Below, one piece after another: positions 19,607-29,129 of a stretch of DNA of 64,000 bases; within the stretch, counting starts at the first letter, position 1, and each line of letters starts with the position of its first letter. Position numbers and translations under genes: made by a program. The DNA comes from Hypericum androsaemum (Eukaryota; Streptophyta; Magnoliopsida; Malpighiales; Hypericaceae). Below the pieces are notes generated by a model that worked only from the letters and a program-made list of their open reading frames with translations, searched no databases and was not told where the DNA came from. Location: the NCBI GenBank assembly GCA_963995505.1, contig OZ023197.1:6046121-6110120 (forward strand). The letters are read 5' to 3'.

Positions 19607-20635
19607 GAGATAATTATATACGGGATACTAGGGTATAGTCAAATAGACTCTGAGGACCCTGTAGTTTTCCTACTAATTACTGAGCCCCTGTAGTTTGGCT
19701 ACTATTATACATTCTGGTCCCTGTAGTCGGAATCGATAATTTTATCGGCGGACTCCCCACCTGAAATGTCTAAAATGCCCCTAAGGGTTAATTTTGTTAG
19801 CTTGATTTTTCTGGCAAACTCCCCACCTGGTCGGCAATGTTTTGGTGGAGCTCCAGGCGAAGATAAGGCCGGAGGAGGAAGACAACCGACAGACAGAGAT
19901 CGATGTCGATGAACCTGTCACCGTTGTCAACGTAAATCTTGTCGTCGTCGTTGCCCCGTCAATCAAGAAGAAGACACATTAAAACCCCACCAAGATCCTT
20001 ATCGCCAACCATTTCCAACCTCAACCTAACGTTGTCGTCGTCGTCCCACTCACCCAGTCCCAGCTGCCTCCAGATCTAACATGGAACCCTGACCCTGAGC
20101 CTGACCCCACAAGTTTGAGACCCGATATGAAGCCTACGGTCGCGGGAGGAGGAAGAGGAAAATCAGGAGGAGTTTATCTTCTCTAACGCATTTGGTGTCC
20201 AGTCGCCGCCGATGATGTGTTCGAGGACGGATGGATCCAGCCAGTTTTTCCTTTGTTTAACCGGAAGCTCCTGCTCTCGGGGGAGGAGGACGGCCTCCGA
20301 TGTCGAAGAGGAGGAGGATAAGGCGGTCGAGGGGCCGAACTGCGAGTGGGACGGGAGGCGGTGGTGAGGGAGGCGTCCGGATGAAAGAAGAGCAACTCGA
20401 CGGGGTTCTCGAAGCTCTTGAAGCTTTTAGAGATGATGATGAAGAGCAACAACGATCCTAGAGACATTTTAGACATTTCAGGTGGGAAGTTCGCTGGAAA
20501 AATTGCCGATTCTGGCTACAGGGACCTGAATGTATAATAGTAGCCAAACTACAGGAGCTCAACAATTAGTAGAGAAACTACAAGATCCTCAGAGTCTATT
20601 TGACTATACCCTGGAGTCCTCTCAGTAATTATCTC
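19607..20635. mobile_element. MULE, family copy 2, with different cargo
   Basis: Its TIRs are the same family as those at 16823-17937 (GAGATAATTA at the tip, then CTAGGGTATAGTCAAATAGAC, GAGCCCCTGTAG and CTCCCCACCTGAAATG blocks). Perfect 9-bp duplications AAAAATAAA lie at 19598-19606 and 20636-20644. The interior (about 19850-20460) is GC-rich, with acidic and Pro-rich open stretches on both strands, but it does not match the interior of copy 1. I do not recognise the cargo. No transposase is present. Confidence 0.9.
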
Positions 20636-20644
20636 AAAAATAAA

Positions 20645-21943
20645 TCCCTCTTTTATATACAGGGATTCCCACTAGAATTTGAATCCAAAACGTTCATGCC
20701 AATCAACCAACTGTGTGCCATTACACATCTATATATAATGGTAAATATCGATCTTATTGCATCTTTTCTAGGTCAAAAAAGTTGTTATTGCATCTTACAT
20801 AAGTGGTCAATTGGCTCAATTATACACAACCAAACAAATTGGCTCAATGATACTGTGTTGTAGCCAATGATGACAAGTACAGAAAAATAGACAAAAAATT
20901 GGAAATTGCTTTCTTTCCTTTCAGCAAAAAAAAGAAAAAGAAAAGTGTTATGATATTGGGCTGGTATGGGTCGTTTGGGCTTCCAGTCGTGGTCGTAATA
21001 GTAGTGCTCAGGAGAAGATTGTACTGAGATAGAGATAACAAAAAATGATCATTTTGACACACAGTTTTCACAAGCTAGACAAGACATGAACAAGTACAAG
21101 GGGTAGGCATCCACTAAAATGCAATACGAACCACCGCGATTTTTTATGAACCAAACGAGCATATGTGACTACAGAATGAACGCATTGCAGTTTAGAAGCA
21201 GGCAAAGAAACATCCATGTACTTGGTCCGGCCACCCACAGGAGCCCTATTGTTACTGATGTAGTCCAGTTTCTGATAACCATATTCAAGTACCGTACACT
21301 GAAAAGGCAAGACAGAATCATCCTGGCAATGGCGCGGGTACCTTTTCCTCGTCCCGTTTCACATTGGTCCCAGTTTAAACACTACAGGCAGGACTACCTA
21401 CATTCCGACACGATCATTCACAGCATCTTGAGTTACTGCAGATGCGAAAGCAACATCCATTGGGCCATCACAAACTTGAAGTAACAAGGCCAATGTTGAT
21501 GGTCGGTTGCGCATTCAGAGGGTGTAAAATAAACAGCCACTGCATCATCTGAGCCCGAGCAGCTGCCCGTTCCGGTGCATTTAAGTACGAGCTTTCTTCT
21601 GCTCTTCTGTGATAACGTCATGGGAGGAAGAAGTACCATTGTGCTCATATTGCGAACTGATGTTGAAAATTGATGTTCTGAGCGATTCCTGTCATTGAAT
21701 TCAGCAGAAAGCTTCTCTGTCAAATAAGGCGTCTAGATCTTCATTTCAAGTATGCATCCAAATGTAATTGTTGGCAAAACGCTTCACAGGCCGTAGAGCA
21801 AGAAGCTTCAGATAGCATGTAGCTCACACCAATATTCGAACTATTAACTTGCTAAACATTATGCGAATAACTTACGAATGTAATTTAGACAGAGAAAAGG
21901 GGGTAAAGAGAATTACAGTTGATACATAGGACTGACTCCAATG
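20645..21943 (-). other. Region downstream of the PPR gene, probably including its 3' UTR
   Basis: No coding domain was recognised. The part from about 21100 to 21900 is less AT-rich than the rest and lies directly 3' of the minus-strand PPR stop codon, so much of it may be transcribed as 3' UTR, possibly with an intron. This is inference from composition and position. Confidence 0.35.
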
Positions 21944-23569
21944 TCATTTTCTTCTAATGCTCGGTCTATTTCGCTTCTCCTTCAGGGCAAAATGCCGTGC
22001 CATAGAAGGATTGTAGAATTTCCTCATGTGATCTGACAATTTGTGAATAGCCCGGAGATCCCCAACGAATGAAAGATGATTCAGCAAGGATTCAAATGTC
22101 TTGTATGGCAATTTCATTTCCTTATTGACAACTTCCTCTATCAGGGAGCACGCATCCTCTACTTTTTGGCAACCGAAGAGCCCGTCAATCATGGAAGAAT
22201 AAGAATCAATGTCCGGAGAATAACCTCTCCGATCCATTTCCTGCCAAGTCTCAATAGCCCCATCAGGATCACCCATTTCGAAATACATGGAGATTAACAT
22301 GTTATATGTCTGCACACTCGGCAAGCAACCGATCTCCAGCATTCGCTCGTAAAGCTTGAGGGCGTCGTCGCTCCTTTTGTTCTCACAGAGCACCTTCAAA
22401 AAGCAGTTGTATGTGACTACATCAGGAGGGTAGCCTTTAAAACTCATTTCCTGCAGAAAATTAAAAGCCCCATCAATCTTCCCGGCCAGACACATCCCTT
22501 CGATCAATTCCTTGTACGTTGAAACATCGGGAAGACAGCCGCTCTGTATCATGGAGTCGAGAAGCTTAAAGCACTCATCCACTCTATCGTTACGCATCAT
22601 AGCTGCAATCAAGATGGCATAAGTCTTTGCAGTAGGCGAAGACAACGTCGAACCTTTAGTTCTCATGAACTCAAAGAGCTCAGCAGCCTCGGACACCATC
22701 CCGGCTTTGCAGAACGAGTCGATGGCAGTGTTATACGTAAAACTATCAGGGTTATAACCAAGCTGGATCATTTCTTCAAGAAACCTCATGGCTCTACTCG
22801 GGCTTCTAACCCTGCACCAGCCGAAAAACAGAATGTTATACGTACTCGCGTCAGGCTTAACCCTACTCCTCATCCTCACAAACATCGCCTCCGCATCCTC
22901 AACCAGACAACACTTGCACAAAGCATCCAACAGCAGATTAAAAGCGTTAATATCCGGCTGCGTAAACACCCTAACCTTCTTCCTCTTTTCAAACTTCCTC
23001 ACCCGCGTCAGGTACTTGATCGCGTGCTTCCTCAAAATCGTCAACAGCACGTCCACGGGAACCACATTCTTCCCGTTCCTCTTCATGTAGTCGAGCATAT
23101 CGCAGACGATCCTAAACTGCTTGATCCTGTACTTGGTGCTCGTCAAGATGTCGATCATTTCGTTGTACGCAACAGCCTCGTGGTCGTAGTTATCCTGCTT
23201 TCCGGCCCACATGAAGAACCTAAGCGCGAGCTTCTCCTCGGAGCGGAGCGTATCGAGGACCCGAACAACCAGAGCAGTGGTAAGGGTCGGAGCAAGCTGG
23301 TCAAGGGAACCCTCCAAATCATAATAATCATGGCAGTGTTGAGAGCAGTTCGTAATTGCCAAACACACCTTATCCACTGGTGGGGGTTCAGTTCTTACAA
23401 GGCCATTGTCAGAGGTGGGACCCACTGGTGGGTAAGTGGAATCAAGCGCTGCAACGGAGGAGAGGGGGTTACCTCCTCCTTTTAGTAGGGCAGGGCAAAG
23501 CGGGGCCCACCATGTCGGGGGTTGGCGGCTTGTCTTTGCATAAAACGAGTATCTCCCAAATCTCCTCAT
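21944..23569 (-). CDS. P-class pentatricopeptide repeat protein, probably mitochondrial
   Basis: A single uninterrupted frame encodes 541 residues from the ATG at 23567-23569. The first 35 or so residues are rich in Arg, Ser and Tyr with few acids (MRRFGRYSFYAKTSRQ), fitting a mitochondrial targeting peptide. From about residue 205 a series of 35-residue PPR motifs follows, with the typical openings NAFNLLLDALCK, STYNILFFGWCR, FTYNTAIDSFCKAGM, KTYAILIAAMMR, STYKELIEGMCLAGK, VTYNCFLKVLCEN, QTYNMLISMYFEMGD and DSYSSMIDGLFG. No E, E+ or DYW extension is present, so it is P class. Such proteins bind organellar RNA and affect its processing, stability or translation. From memory it most resembles Arabidopsis At1g73400; the assignment within this large family is less certain than the family itself. 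The lack of introns is normal for PPR genes. Confidence 0.92.
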   Translation of the reverse strand: MRRFGRYSFYAKTSRQPPTWWAPLCPALLKGGGNPLSSVAALDSTYPPVGPTSDNGLVRTEPPPVDKVCLAITNCSQHCHDYYDLEGSLDQLAPTLTTALVVRVLDTLRSEEKLALRFFMWAGKQDNYDHEAVAYNEMIDILTSTKYRIKQFRIVCDMLDYMKRNGKNVVPVDVLLTILRKHAIKYLTRVRKFEKRKKVRVFTQPDINAFNLLLDALCKCCLVEDAEAMFVRMRSRVKPDASTYNILFFGWCRVRSPSRAMRFLEEMIQLGYNPDSFTYNTAIDSFCKAGMVSEAAELFEFMRTKGSTLSSPTAKTYAILIAAMMRNDRVDECFKLLDSMIQSGCLPDVSTYKELIEGMCLAGKIDGAFNFLQEMSFKGYPPDVVTYNCFLKVLCENKRSDDALKLYERMLEIGCLPSVQTYNMLISMYFEMGDPDGAIETWQEMDRRGYSPDIDSYSSMIDGLFGCQKVEDACSLIEEVVNKEMKLPYKTFESLLNHLSFVGDLRAIHKLSDHMRKFYNPSMARHFALKEKRNRPSIRRK

Positions 23570-23767
23570 CGGAGGTGAGGAATGCTCTCTCTGGTTCGGA
23601 TTCCGACGACAAAGGCTATCTGCCCTGCCCCTGGAGGGAATTCCGGCTTTCCTAAGCCCATTAGGTTAACACCGATTTATTTTTTACCACAAGGAAGTGG
23701 GTTTTTTTTTCATCCTGAAATGGATTTAAAAAAAAACTTAAGTACCATGTAATTTCACAGTAGTTTC

Positions 23768-24025
23768 TGTAACGCTCTGTCATCCGACCGACTGTCTCCA
23801 CAGACCAACACAGGTCTTTCTAGCGTGCTTTGTCCTCACTCGCACGCATCCTGGAAATTTCCCAGGAGGTAACCCATCCTGATCCTACTTCCGGCTAAAC
23901 ACATTTAACCTTAGAGTTCTCTCAAGATGTATACCAGAAAAGAATGTGCACCTTGTTGATATGGATAGTACCAATCAAATCACTTAAGCATTTGAGACAG
24001 AATAGATCATTAACGGGGTATCACA
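23768..24025 (-). repeat. TRIM 3' LTR
   Basis: The 258-bp direct repeat of 24112-24371, in the same orientation. On the minus strand it begins TGTGATACCCCGTTAATG and follows the polypurine tract. Confidence 0.9.
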
Positions 24026-24097
24026 TTCACCTCTCCTTAAATAAACGATGTCCTCATCGCGCCAGACATAACAAAGAACAGTCCCAGAACCGTATTT

Positions 24098-24109
24098 GCT
24101 CTGATACCA
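24098..24109 (-). other. TRIM primer-binding site
   Basis: The minus strand reads TGGTATCAGAGC, the canonical plant initiator tRNA-Met complement, two bases from the end of the 5' LTR. It fixes the element's orientation. Confidence 0.92.
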
Positions 24110-24111
24110 AA

Positions 24112-24371
24112 TGTAACGCTCCGTGATTCGACTGACTGTCTCCATAGACCAACACAGGTCTTTTCCAGCGTGTTTTGTCCTCACTCGCACGCATCCCGAA
24201 AAACTTCCCATGAGGTCACCCATCCTGATCCTACTCCCGGCCAAACGCATTTAACTTTGGAGTTCTCCCAGGATGTGTGCCAGAAAAGAAGGTGCACCTT
24301 GTTAATATGGATAGTACCAATCAAATCACTTAAGCGTTTCAGACAGAATATATCATTAACAGGGTATTACA
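24112..24371 (-). repeat. TRIM 5' LTR
   Basis: The 260-bp partner of 23768-24025. On the minus strand it begins TGTAATACCCTGTTAATG and ends AGCGTTACA, next to the PBS. Confidence 0.9.
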
Positions 24372-24376
24372 GTTTC

Positions 24377-25229
24377 AAAATTGTAAAATAGATCTAACTT
24401 ATTTCAATTTTTATCACAGGCCGGTCAGAGTTTTTTTGGGCGAACGACGTCGTCGCCCAAAAAACAAAATAAGTTGGGTCATCATCGGGGGGGTTCAGAT
24501 TCAGTGGGGACTACATACAAGATGTCCATAAGGAGGAGACTAAATCTGGACTGTTCAATTTGATTAATTTTATTTTTTACTGATCGAACAATCCAAAATG
24601 ATTGAGGGCATTATGAGTTTTTAACCCACAAAATTTTTAACCCCCAAATCCCAAACCAAGGTTAACAACCACCCACCCTAGCCTGTAGCCCACGAAGTCT
24701 GACATATGTAACCCTCTTCCATAATTGTTTTAAAAAAAAAACTATTTGAATCCCATTCTCTCCTCCAAGATGACACCTTGAAAAAGCCAACCGACGACAT
24801 CAAAAAAACGTAGGCGACCTAATAGGTTTTGGACTCCAAAGCTGACCCGTCAACCGCTAGGCCTATCCTCTTTTGACTCTAAATCTGAAACCCTGGTAAG
24901 TTTATCAATTTTTCCTTCCCTTTCTCTTCATTGCTACCGAGCCCTTGATTATTGGTGCTAAAGGCGATTGCTTTTTTGGTGCAAATAATTAAAGGCAGCT
25001 CCGATTTTGAATTCATCGGTTGTTAACTTGTATTGCAAGAGGATGCGGAGTACGATCTTGACAAGGAGGATGGGCATGAGGATGAGGAGGAGGGCCAGGA
25101 AAAAAATGAAGGAAAATTGTGTTGGGGAGAAGAAGTATACTAGGAAGAGAAGGGGAGAGAATGAGGTGAGTAAGAAATTGGTAAACATCTTTTATTTGTA
25201 TTCATCTTATTGATGAAGCATACCAGCAT
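24377..25229. other. Intergenic stretch, no gene recognised
   Basis: Includes a plus-strand stretch near 25035-25140 that reads as an acidic, Glu-rich peptide (DAEYDLDKEDGHEDEEEG) without a clear start or a known domain. It could be a relic of a transposon or host gene but cannot be assigned. Confidence 0.3.
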
Positions 25230-25249
25230 CATCTGATGTTGGTTTTTGT

Positions 25250-25715
25250 TTGATCTGATATTGATTTTCGTTGGAACAGATATTAGTTTCCGTTTGAACT
25301 GATATTGGTCTTTATTTGAACTGATATTAGTTTTTGTTAGAACTAATATGGTTTTCGTTTGAAGTGATATTGGTTTTGATGTGAAGCGATACTAGTTTGC
25401 CTGTGTTATAATATTGGTTTGCATCTGATTTGATATTGGTTTGCATGTGCTATGATATTGATTTGTATCTGAAGGGATATTAGTTTGCCTGTGTTGTGAT
25501 ATTGGTTTGCCTTTGTAGTGATATTAGTTTATTTCTGAAGTGATATTAGTTTCCATGTGTTCTGATATTGGTTTGCATGTATTGTGATATTGGTTTGCAT
25601 GTGTTGTCATATTGGTTAGTTATAATTTAGAGAGTTATTAGTTTGCATCTGTATTGATATTCGTTTGCATCTGTATTGATATTGGTTTGCATCTATATTG
25701 ATATTGATTTGCATT
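25250..25715. repeat. 22-bp minisatellite, array 1 (about 21 units)
   Basis: Tandem units close to GATATTGGTTTGCATGTGTTGT recur every 22 bp with point changes; the core GATATTGGTTT is best kept and the left part of the array is more degenerate. The complement reads as repeating Asn-Gln-Tyr and Lys-Pro-Ile-Ser segments, a shadow of the repeat and not a gene. Confidence 0.85.
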
Positions 25716-26032
25716 TTTAATATAATAAAAGTATTTGTCTTGATCTGATTGCACAGCCATACATATTAACCAGAGCGTTGGAGTGGCATAAAGGAAGAAG
25801 GAAAAAGGTTTATACAAGATCAAGGAAGTCGCCTAAGGGATAGCGGTTATGCCTTATGTTTTAACTTATATTGTAGGCACATTTTCTAATAGAAATCGGC
25901 TTGTATTAGACGTGTTTATGTTCTATTTATGGTAAGATTATTTTGTAAATGACGTGATATTGGTATTAAGATGACATTGTTTATGGTTTCAAATTATTTG
26001 TAGATTCTTTTGGTTAGTATTGACTTTGGTTC

Positions 26033-26265
26033 GTATGGTTAGTGATATTAATTTGCTTCTCAGTTGATATTGGTTTGCATGTGTAAAGATATTGCTTTGC
26101 ATGTGCAATGATATTGGTGTGCATGTGTAGTGATATTGGTTTGTATGTGTCAGGATATTGGTTTGCATGTGAATTGATATTGGTTTGCCTGTGAATTGAT
26201 ATTGGTTTGCATGTGTGGGGATATTGGTTTGCATATGTAAGGATAGTGGTTTGTATGTGCAACGA
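26033..26265. repeat. 22-bp minisatellite, array 2 (about 10 units)
   Basis: Same unit as the array at 25250-25715 (GATATTGGTTTGCATGTG plus four variable bases), separated from it by about 320 bp of unrelated AT-rich sequence. The units here are more uniform, suggesting later amplification or less decay. Confidence 0.85.
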
Positions 26266-26284
26266 AAAGCTTTTCACTCTATGC

Positions 26285-26335
<51 letters not shown>
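26285..26335. repeat. (GA)n microsatellite
   Basis: About 50 bp of nearly pure GA dinucleotides, directly after the second minisatellite array. A shorter CT tract at about 26866-26891 mirrors it on the far side of a 530-bp segment. Confidence 0.95.
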
Positions 26336-26337
<2 letters not shown>

Positions 26338-26545
26338 GAGATGAGAAGATGAGGTCCTCTTTGGCCCGTTCGGTGACCTGAGAGAGGACCGCTGCTACTG
26401 GATGAATTCTTGTCCTTCATGGGATCAGGGGTGGGCGGTTCGATGGGGAGGAAGGGGGCGATGGTTTAGAGGAAGGGAATTTATCGTCATCGTCGAGAGG
26501 AGGAGGGGCGGTGGACCAGAGGGAGCTACTGAGCCAATCGGGGAC

Positions 26546-26912
26546 CTTCTTCTTCACCATAGCTCTATAGAGAGAGAGATATATGTTGGTGTGGATTTGT
26601 AAAGGTGAAGACTTTAAGCAGAGGATGAGGAGGAGGAGTGGGTTTGGAGTTTGGGGCAGGAGGATGGGAGGAGAGTTTGCATGTTGGTTTCCTCAGCAGG
26701 AAGAGGAAGAAGAAGAAGACAGATAGGGAGGGCGAAAGTTTTTGGGTGGAGAGAAGTCGAAGGTTGAAGAAGGGTATTTTTGTTCGATGATGTCAGTATT
26801 TTTTATTTTTTATTCTAAGGATATTTTTGTCATTTCATTGACAAAAATGAAAAAAAAGATGATTATCTCTCTCTCTCTCTCTCTCTCTCTATAGAGCTAT
26901 GGTGAAGAAGAA
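26546..26912. repeat. 34-bp perfect inverted repeat flanking about 300 bp
   Basis: The arm at 26546-26579, with core CACCATAGCTCTATAGAG, is repeated as its exact complement at 26879-26912. The right arm runs into the first recognisable RanGAP codons (GAA GAA GAA GCT near 26904). The enclosed DNA is purine-rich with no gene recognised. Confidence 0.8.
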
Positions 26913-28087
26913 GCTTTCCAGGTCATTAAGATTTTTTCTACAGCCCTCCAAGGTAGTAACTTGAGGTACCTAGACCTTTCCTGCAATGCCTTGGGTGAGC
27001 ATGGACTCAGGGCTTTTGGCTCGCTTCTGAAATCTCAATATAACTTGGAGGAGCTCTATTTGAATAATGCTGGTATCTCTGTGGAAGCTGCGCATGCACT
27101 TTGTGAATTAATTCCTTCAACTGAGAAACTTAAGATTCTTCAGTTTCAAGATAATTTGATTGGGGATGAAGGTGCTTTTGCAATTTCTGAAATAGTGAGG
27201 TCTTCAACTTTGCTAGAAGATTTTCGCTGTTCGGGGACAAGGGTGGGTTCAGATGGTGGTGTTGCCCTGGCTGAAGCCCTTGGAGCTTGTACCCATCTGA
27301 AGAAACTTGATCTAAGGGACAACTGGTTTGGAACAAGTGTAGCCGCTCCACTTGCTCTAATCGAAGCTATATCTGCCTTTTCAGATCTTACTGAGATTTA
27401 CCTTGGTTGCCTGAACTTGAAGGATGAGGGTGCTGAAGCATTCGGCAATGCTCTGAGACACAGAGTGCCCCTTCACTAGAAGTTTTGGAAATGGCTAGTA
27501 ATTACATTGCTGCCAAAGGTACTGCTTCTTTGGCAGCAGCTTGTATCGCATCGAAACCATTTCTGACAAAATTGAACCGAGCGGATAATGAACTGAAAGA
27601 TGAAGGTGCTATTGTAATTGCCAATGCTCTGAGACAAAGTGCCTCTTCACTAGAAGTTTTTGAAATGGCTAGTAATGACATTACTGCCAAAGGTGCTGCT
27701 TCTTTGGTAGCTTGTATCGCATCGAAACAATTTCTGACAAAATTGAACCTTGCGGAGAATGAACTAAAAGATGAAGGTGCTATTGTAATTGCCAAGGCAA
27801 TCGAATCTGGTCACGGCCACTTAATTAAAGTTGATCTGTCCACAAATGCCATCACAAGGGCTGGAGCAAGAAGTTTAGCGTATTCTGTTGTCCAGAAGCC
27901 TGGGTTTAAGCTGCTAAATATCAATGGCAATTTCATCTCAGGTGAAGGAGTAGATGAGGTACAAGATATACTTAAGAACTTGCCTGGTGTACTTGGACCT
28001 CTAGATGAGAATGATCCAGAAGGTGAAGATTTTGACGAGGAGGCATATGAGAAAGGGGACGAAGATGAATTAGAATTGAAACTTCCC
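26900..28087 (+). pseudogene. RanGAP relic (LRR domain, truncated)
   Basis: From GAAGAAGAAGCT on, the plus strand encodes the leucine-rich-repeat GTPase-activating domain of plant RanGAP, which stimulates GTP hydrolysis by Ran at the nuclear envelope and cell plate. Recognisable blocks are IFSTALQGSNLRYLDL, ELIPSTEKLKIL, DEGAFAISEIV, LEDFRCSGTRVGSDGG, KKLDLRDNWFG, NELKDEGAIVIA, RAGARSLAYSVV, FKLLNINGNFIS and the acidic segment DENDPEGEDFDEEA. The N-terminal WPP targeting domain and first LRRs are missing. A two-base insertion near 27458 brings a TAG at 27477-27479; the frame then resumes from 27485. An internal LRR segment is duplicated (27448-27794). Similarity stops after LELKL at 28085, before the family's C-terminal end. 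It is probably non-functional. Confidence 0.88.
27448..27794 (+). repeat. Tandem duplication of one LRR segment inside the RanGAP relic
   Basis: The segment from AATGCTCTGAGACA to ATTGTAATTGCC occurs twice in tandem (about 27448-27623 and 27624-27794; 176 and 171 bp). It encodes ASN(Y/D)I(A/T)AKG, then CIASK(P/Q)FLTKLN, then NELKDEGAIVIA in both. In family members I recall, the corresponding segment occurs once. The frame-breaking insertion lies in the first copy. Confidence 0.8.
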
Positions 28088-28654
28088 GCACCCTCCTTTC
28101 CACGTGATTTCAGTGGGACCCAGATGTTCTCTATCTTTACACAGTCAGTAGAGGAGGTGTCCTTTTCTTATTGAGATAGCTGATGAAATCTTGTAAGGTG
28201 TTTGGGCCGCTCAGGAAGCCCATTTAACAAATGGAGAGGCGCAGTTTGATGATGACCACATTGGCTGCTTGGAAAGAGAGTAGGATACGGAGAAAGCTGG
28301 AGAGGAGAAGAGGGAATGTGGAGGGAGCTTGGATGGTAGAGAACAGATGAGGAGAAAAGAGGATGGTGGAGCTAGAAGGGCAGCCATTAGAGTTTGATTG
28401 TGTGAGAAGTGAGAGCCAGTAGTTATCTGAATTCTGATATGAGGTTTCGCCCGACATTTTGTCCTCTTCTTTTAACGGTTGTGTTTCCCGGGTAATTTGG
28501 TCGTTGCATATTTTTTCACGACATGTTAATTCATAAAATGCTTAAAAAGATAATTCTCAACTACTAGTAAATGGTCTTAATGGTAAAAAATATATCTTAC
28601 TATAATAATGTAAACCTCTTTTTTTTTTGTTCCTTTCGGTTAACAAAGATTTTA

Positions 28655-29125
28655 GAATGGAGGAAATCGGGATCACCGTGTAGGCTGCTGGCACGAGAAC
28701 CTCCATCTCGTCAATGCCAGCTCGACATCATTCCCGTACCCAACGATGGAGGGAGCCACTGGAGCGTCCCGAGATCTGCGGTTATCGCCATGTTGACCTC
28801 CTTCACCGAGAAGAACGTGTCGGCCGTACAGTATCTGATGTTGCAGGCGGTGATGATGTCCACCCTGCCGCCAATGCACGCATTGTGGATGACAGCGATC
28901 ACTGGATTCCGGCACCCCTCGACGGCTGTGACGGCTTTTGGCACCCTTTGACAGCGGTGCGGCATCCTTGATGTCCCTCCGGAGGTGCTCGCTGGACCGG
29001 GCGCGATCAGAGTCGGGGACATGGATGGTGGAGGAGAGGGGCGGTGGTGGCGCAGAAGTGGTCATCGGCACCGGAGAGGACGACGGCATTGACATCAGAG
29101 TCGAGGTCAAGGGCGGCGAGCACCC
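28655..29125 (-). pseudogene. Delta3,5-delta2,4-dienoyl-CoA isomerase fragment
   Basis: Across shifting minus-strand frames the sequence reads LDLDSDVNAVVLSGADDHF, then VTAVEGCRNPVIAVIHNACI, then GGRVDIITACNIRYCTADTF and FSVKEVNMAITADLGTLQ, and finally PSIVGYGNDVELALTRWRF. These are consecutive blocks of peroxisomal dienoyl-CoA isomerase (DCI1, crotonase fold), which shifts double bonds during beta-oxidation of unsaturated fatty acids. At least three frame changes separate them, and both ends of the protein are missing. No introns are seen between blocks, so it may be a retro-copy or a captured fragment. Confidence 0.8.
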
Positions 29126-29129
29126 TTTT

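Larger units (their letters stand above)
23768..24371 (-). mobile_element. Intact TRIM (miniature LTR retrotransposon)
   Basis: Two LTRs of 258 and 260 bp (23768-24025 and 24112-24371) enclose only 86 bp. Each LTR runs TGTAA to TTACA or TCACA. On the minus strand a perfect PBS (TGGTATCAGAGC) lies two bases inside the 5' LTR, and a purine-rich tract (TTAAGGAGAGGTGAA) directly precedes the 3' LTR. The target duplication GTTTC is at 23763-23767 and 24372-24376. It has no coding capacity, so it must use proteins from other elements. A decayed relative is at 52889-53195. Confidence 0.93.

Noticed and set aside
22788..23655. Plus-strand open frames opposite the PPR gene
   Set aside because: They are antisense shadows of the PPR coding region without any motif.
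25230..26265. Possible CRISPR-like array
   Set aside because: Units are contiguous 22-bp tandem repeats without unique spacers, in a plant genome.
25989..26277. Overlapping minus-strand frames rich in Asn, Gln, His and Thr
   Set aside because: They are translations of the 22-bp minisatellite and appear in more than one frame with the same composition.
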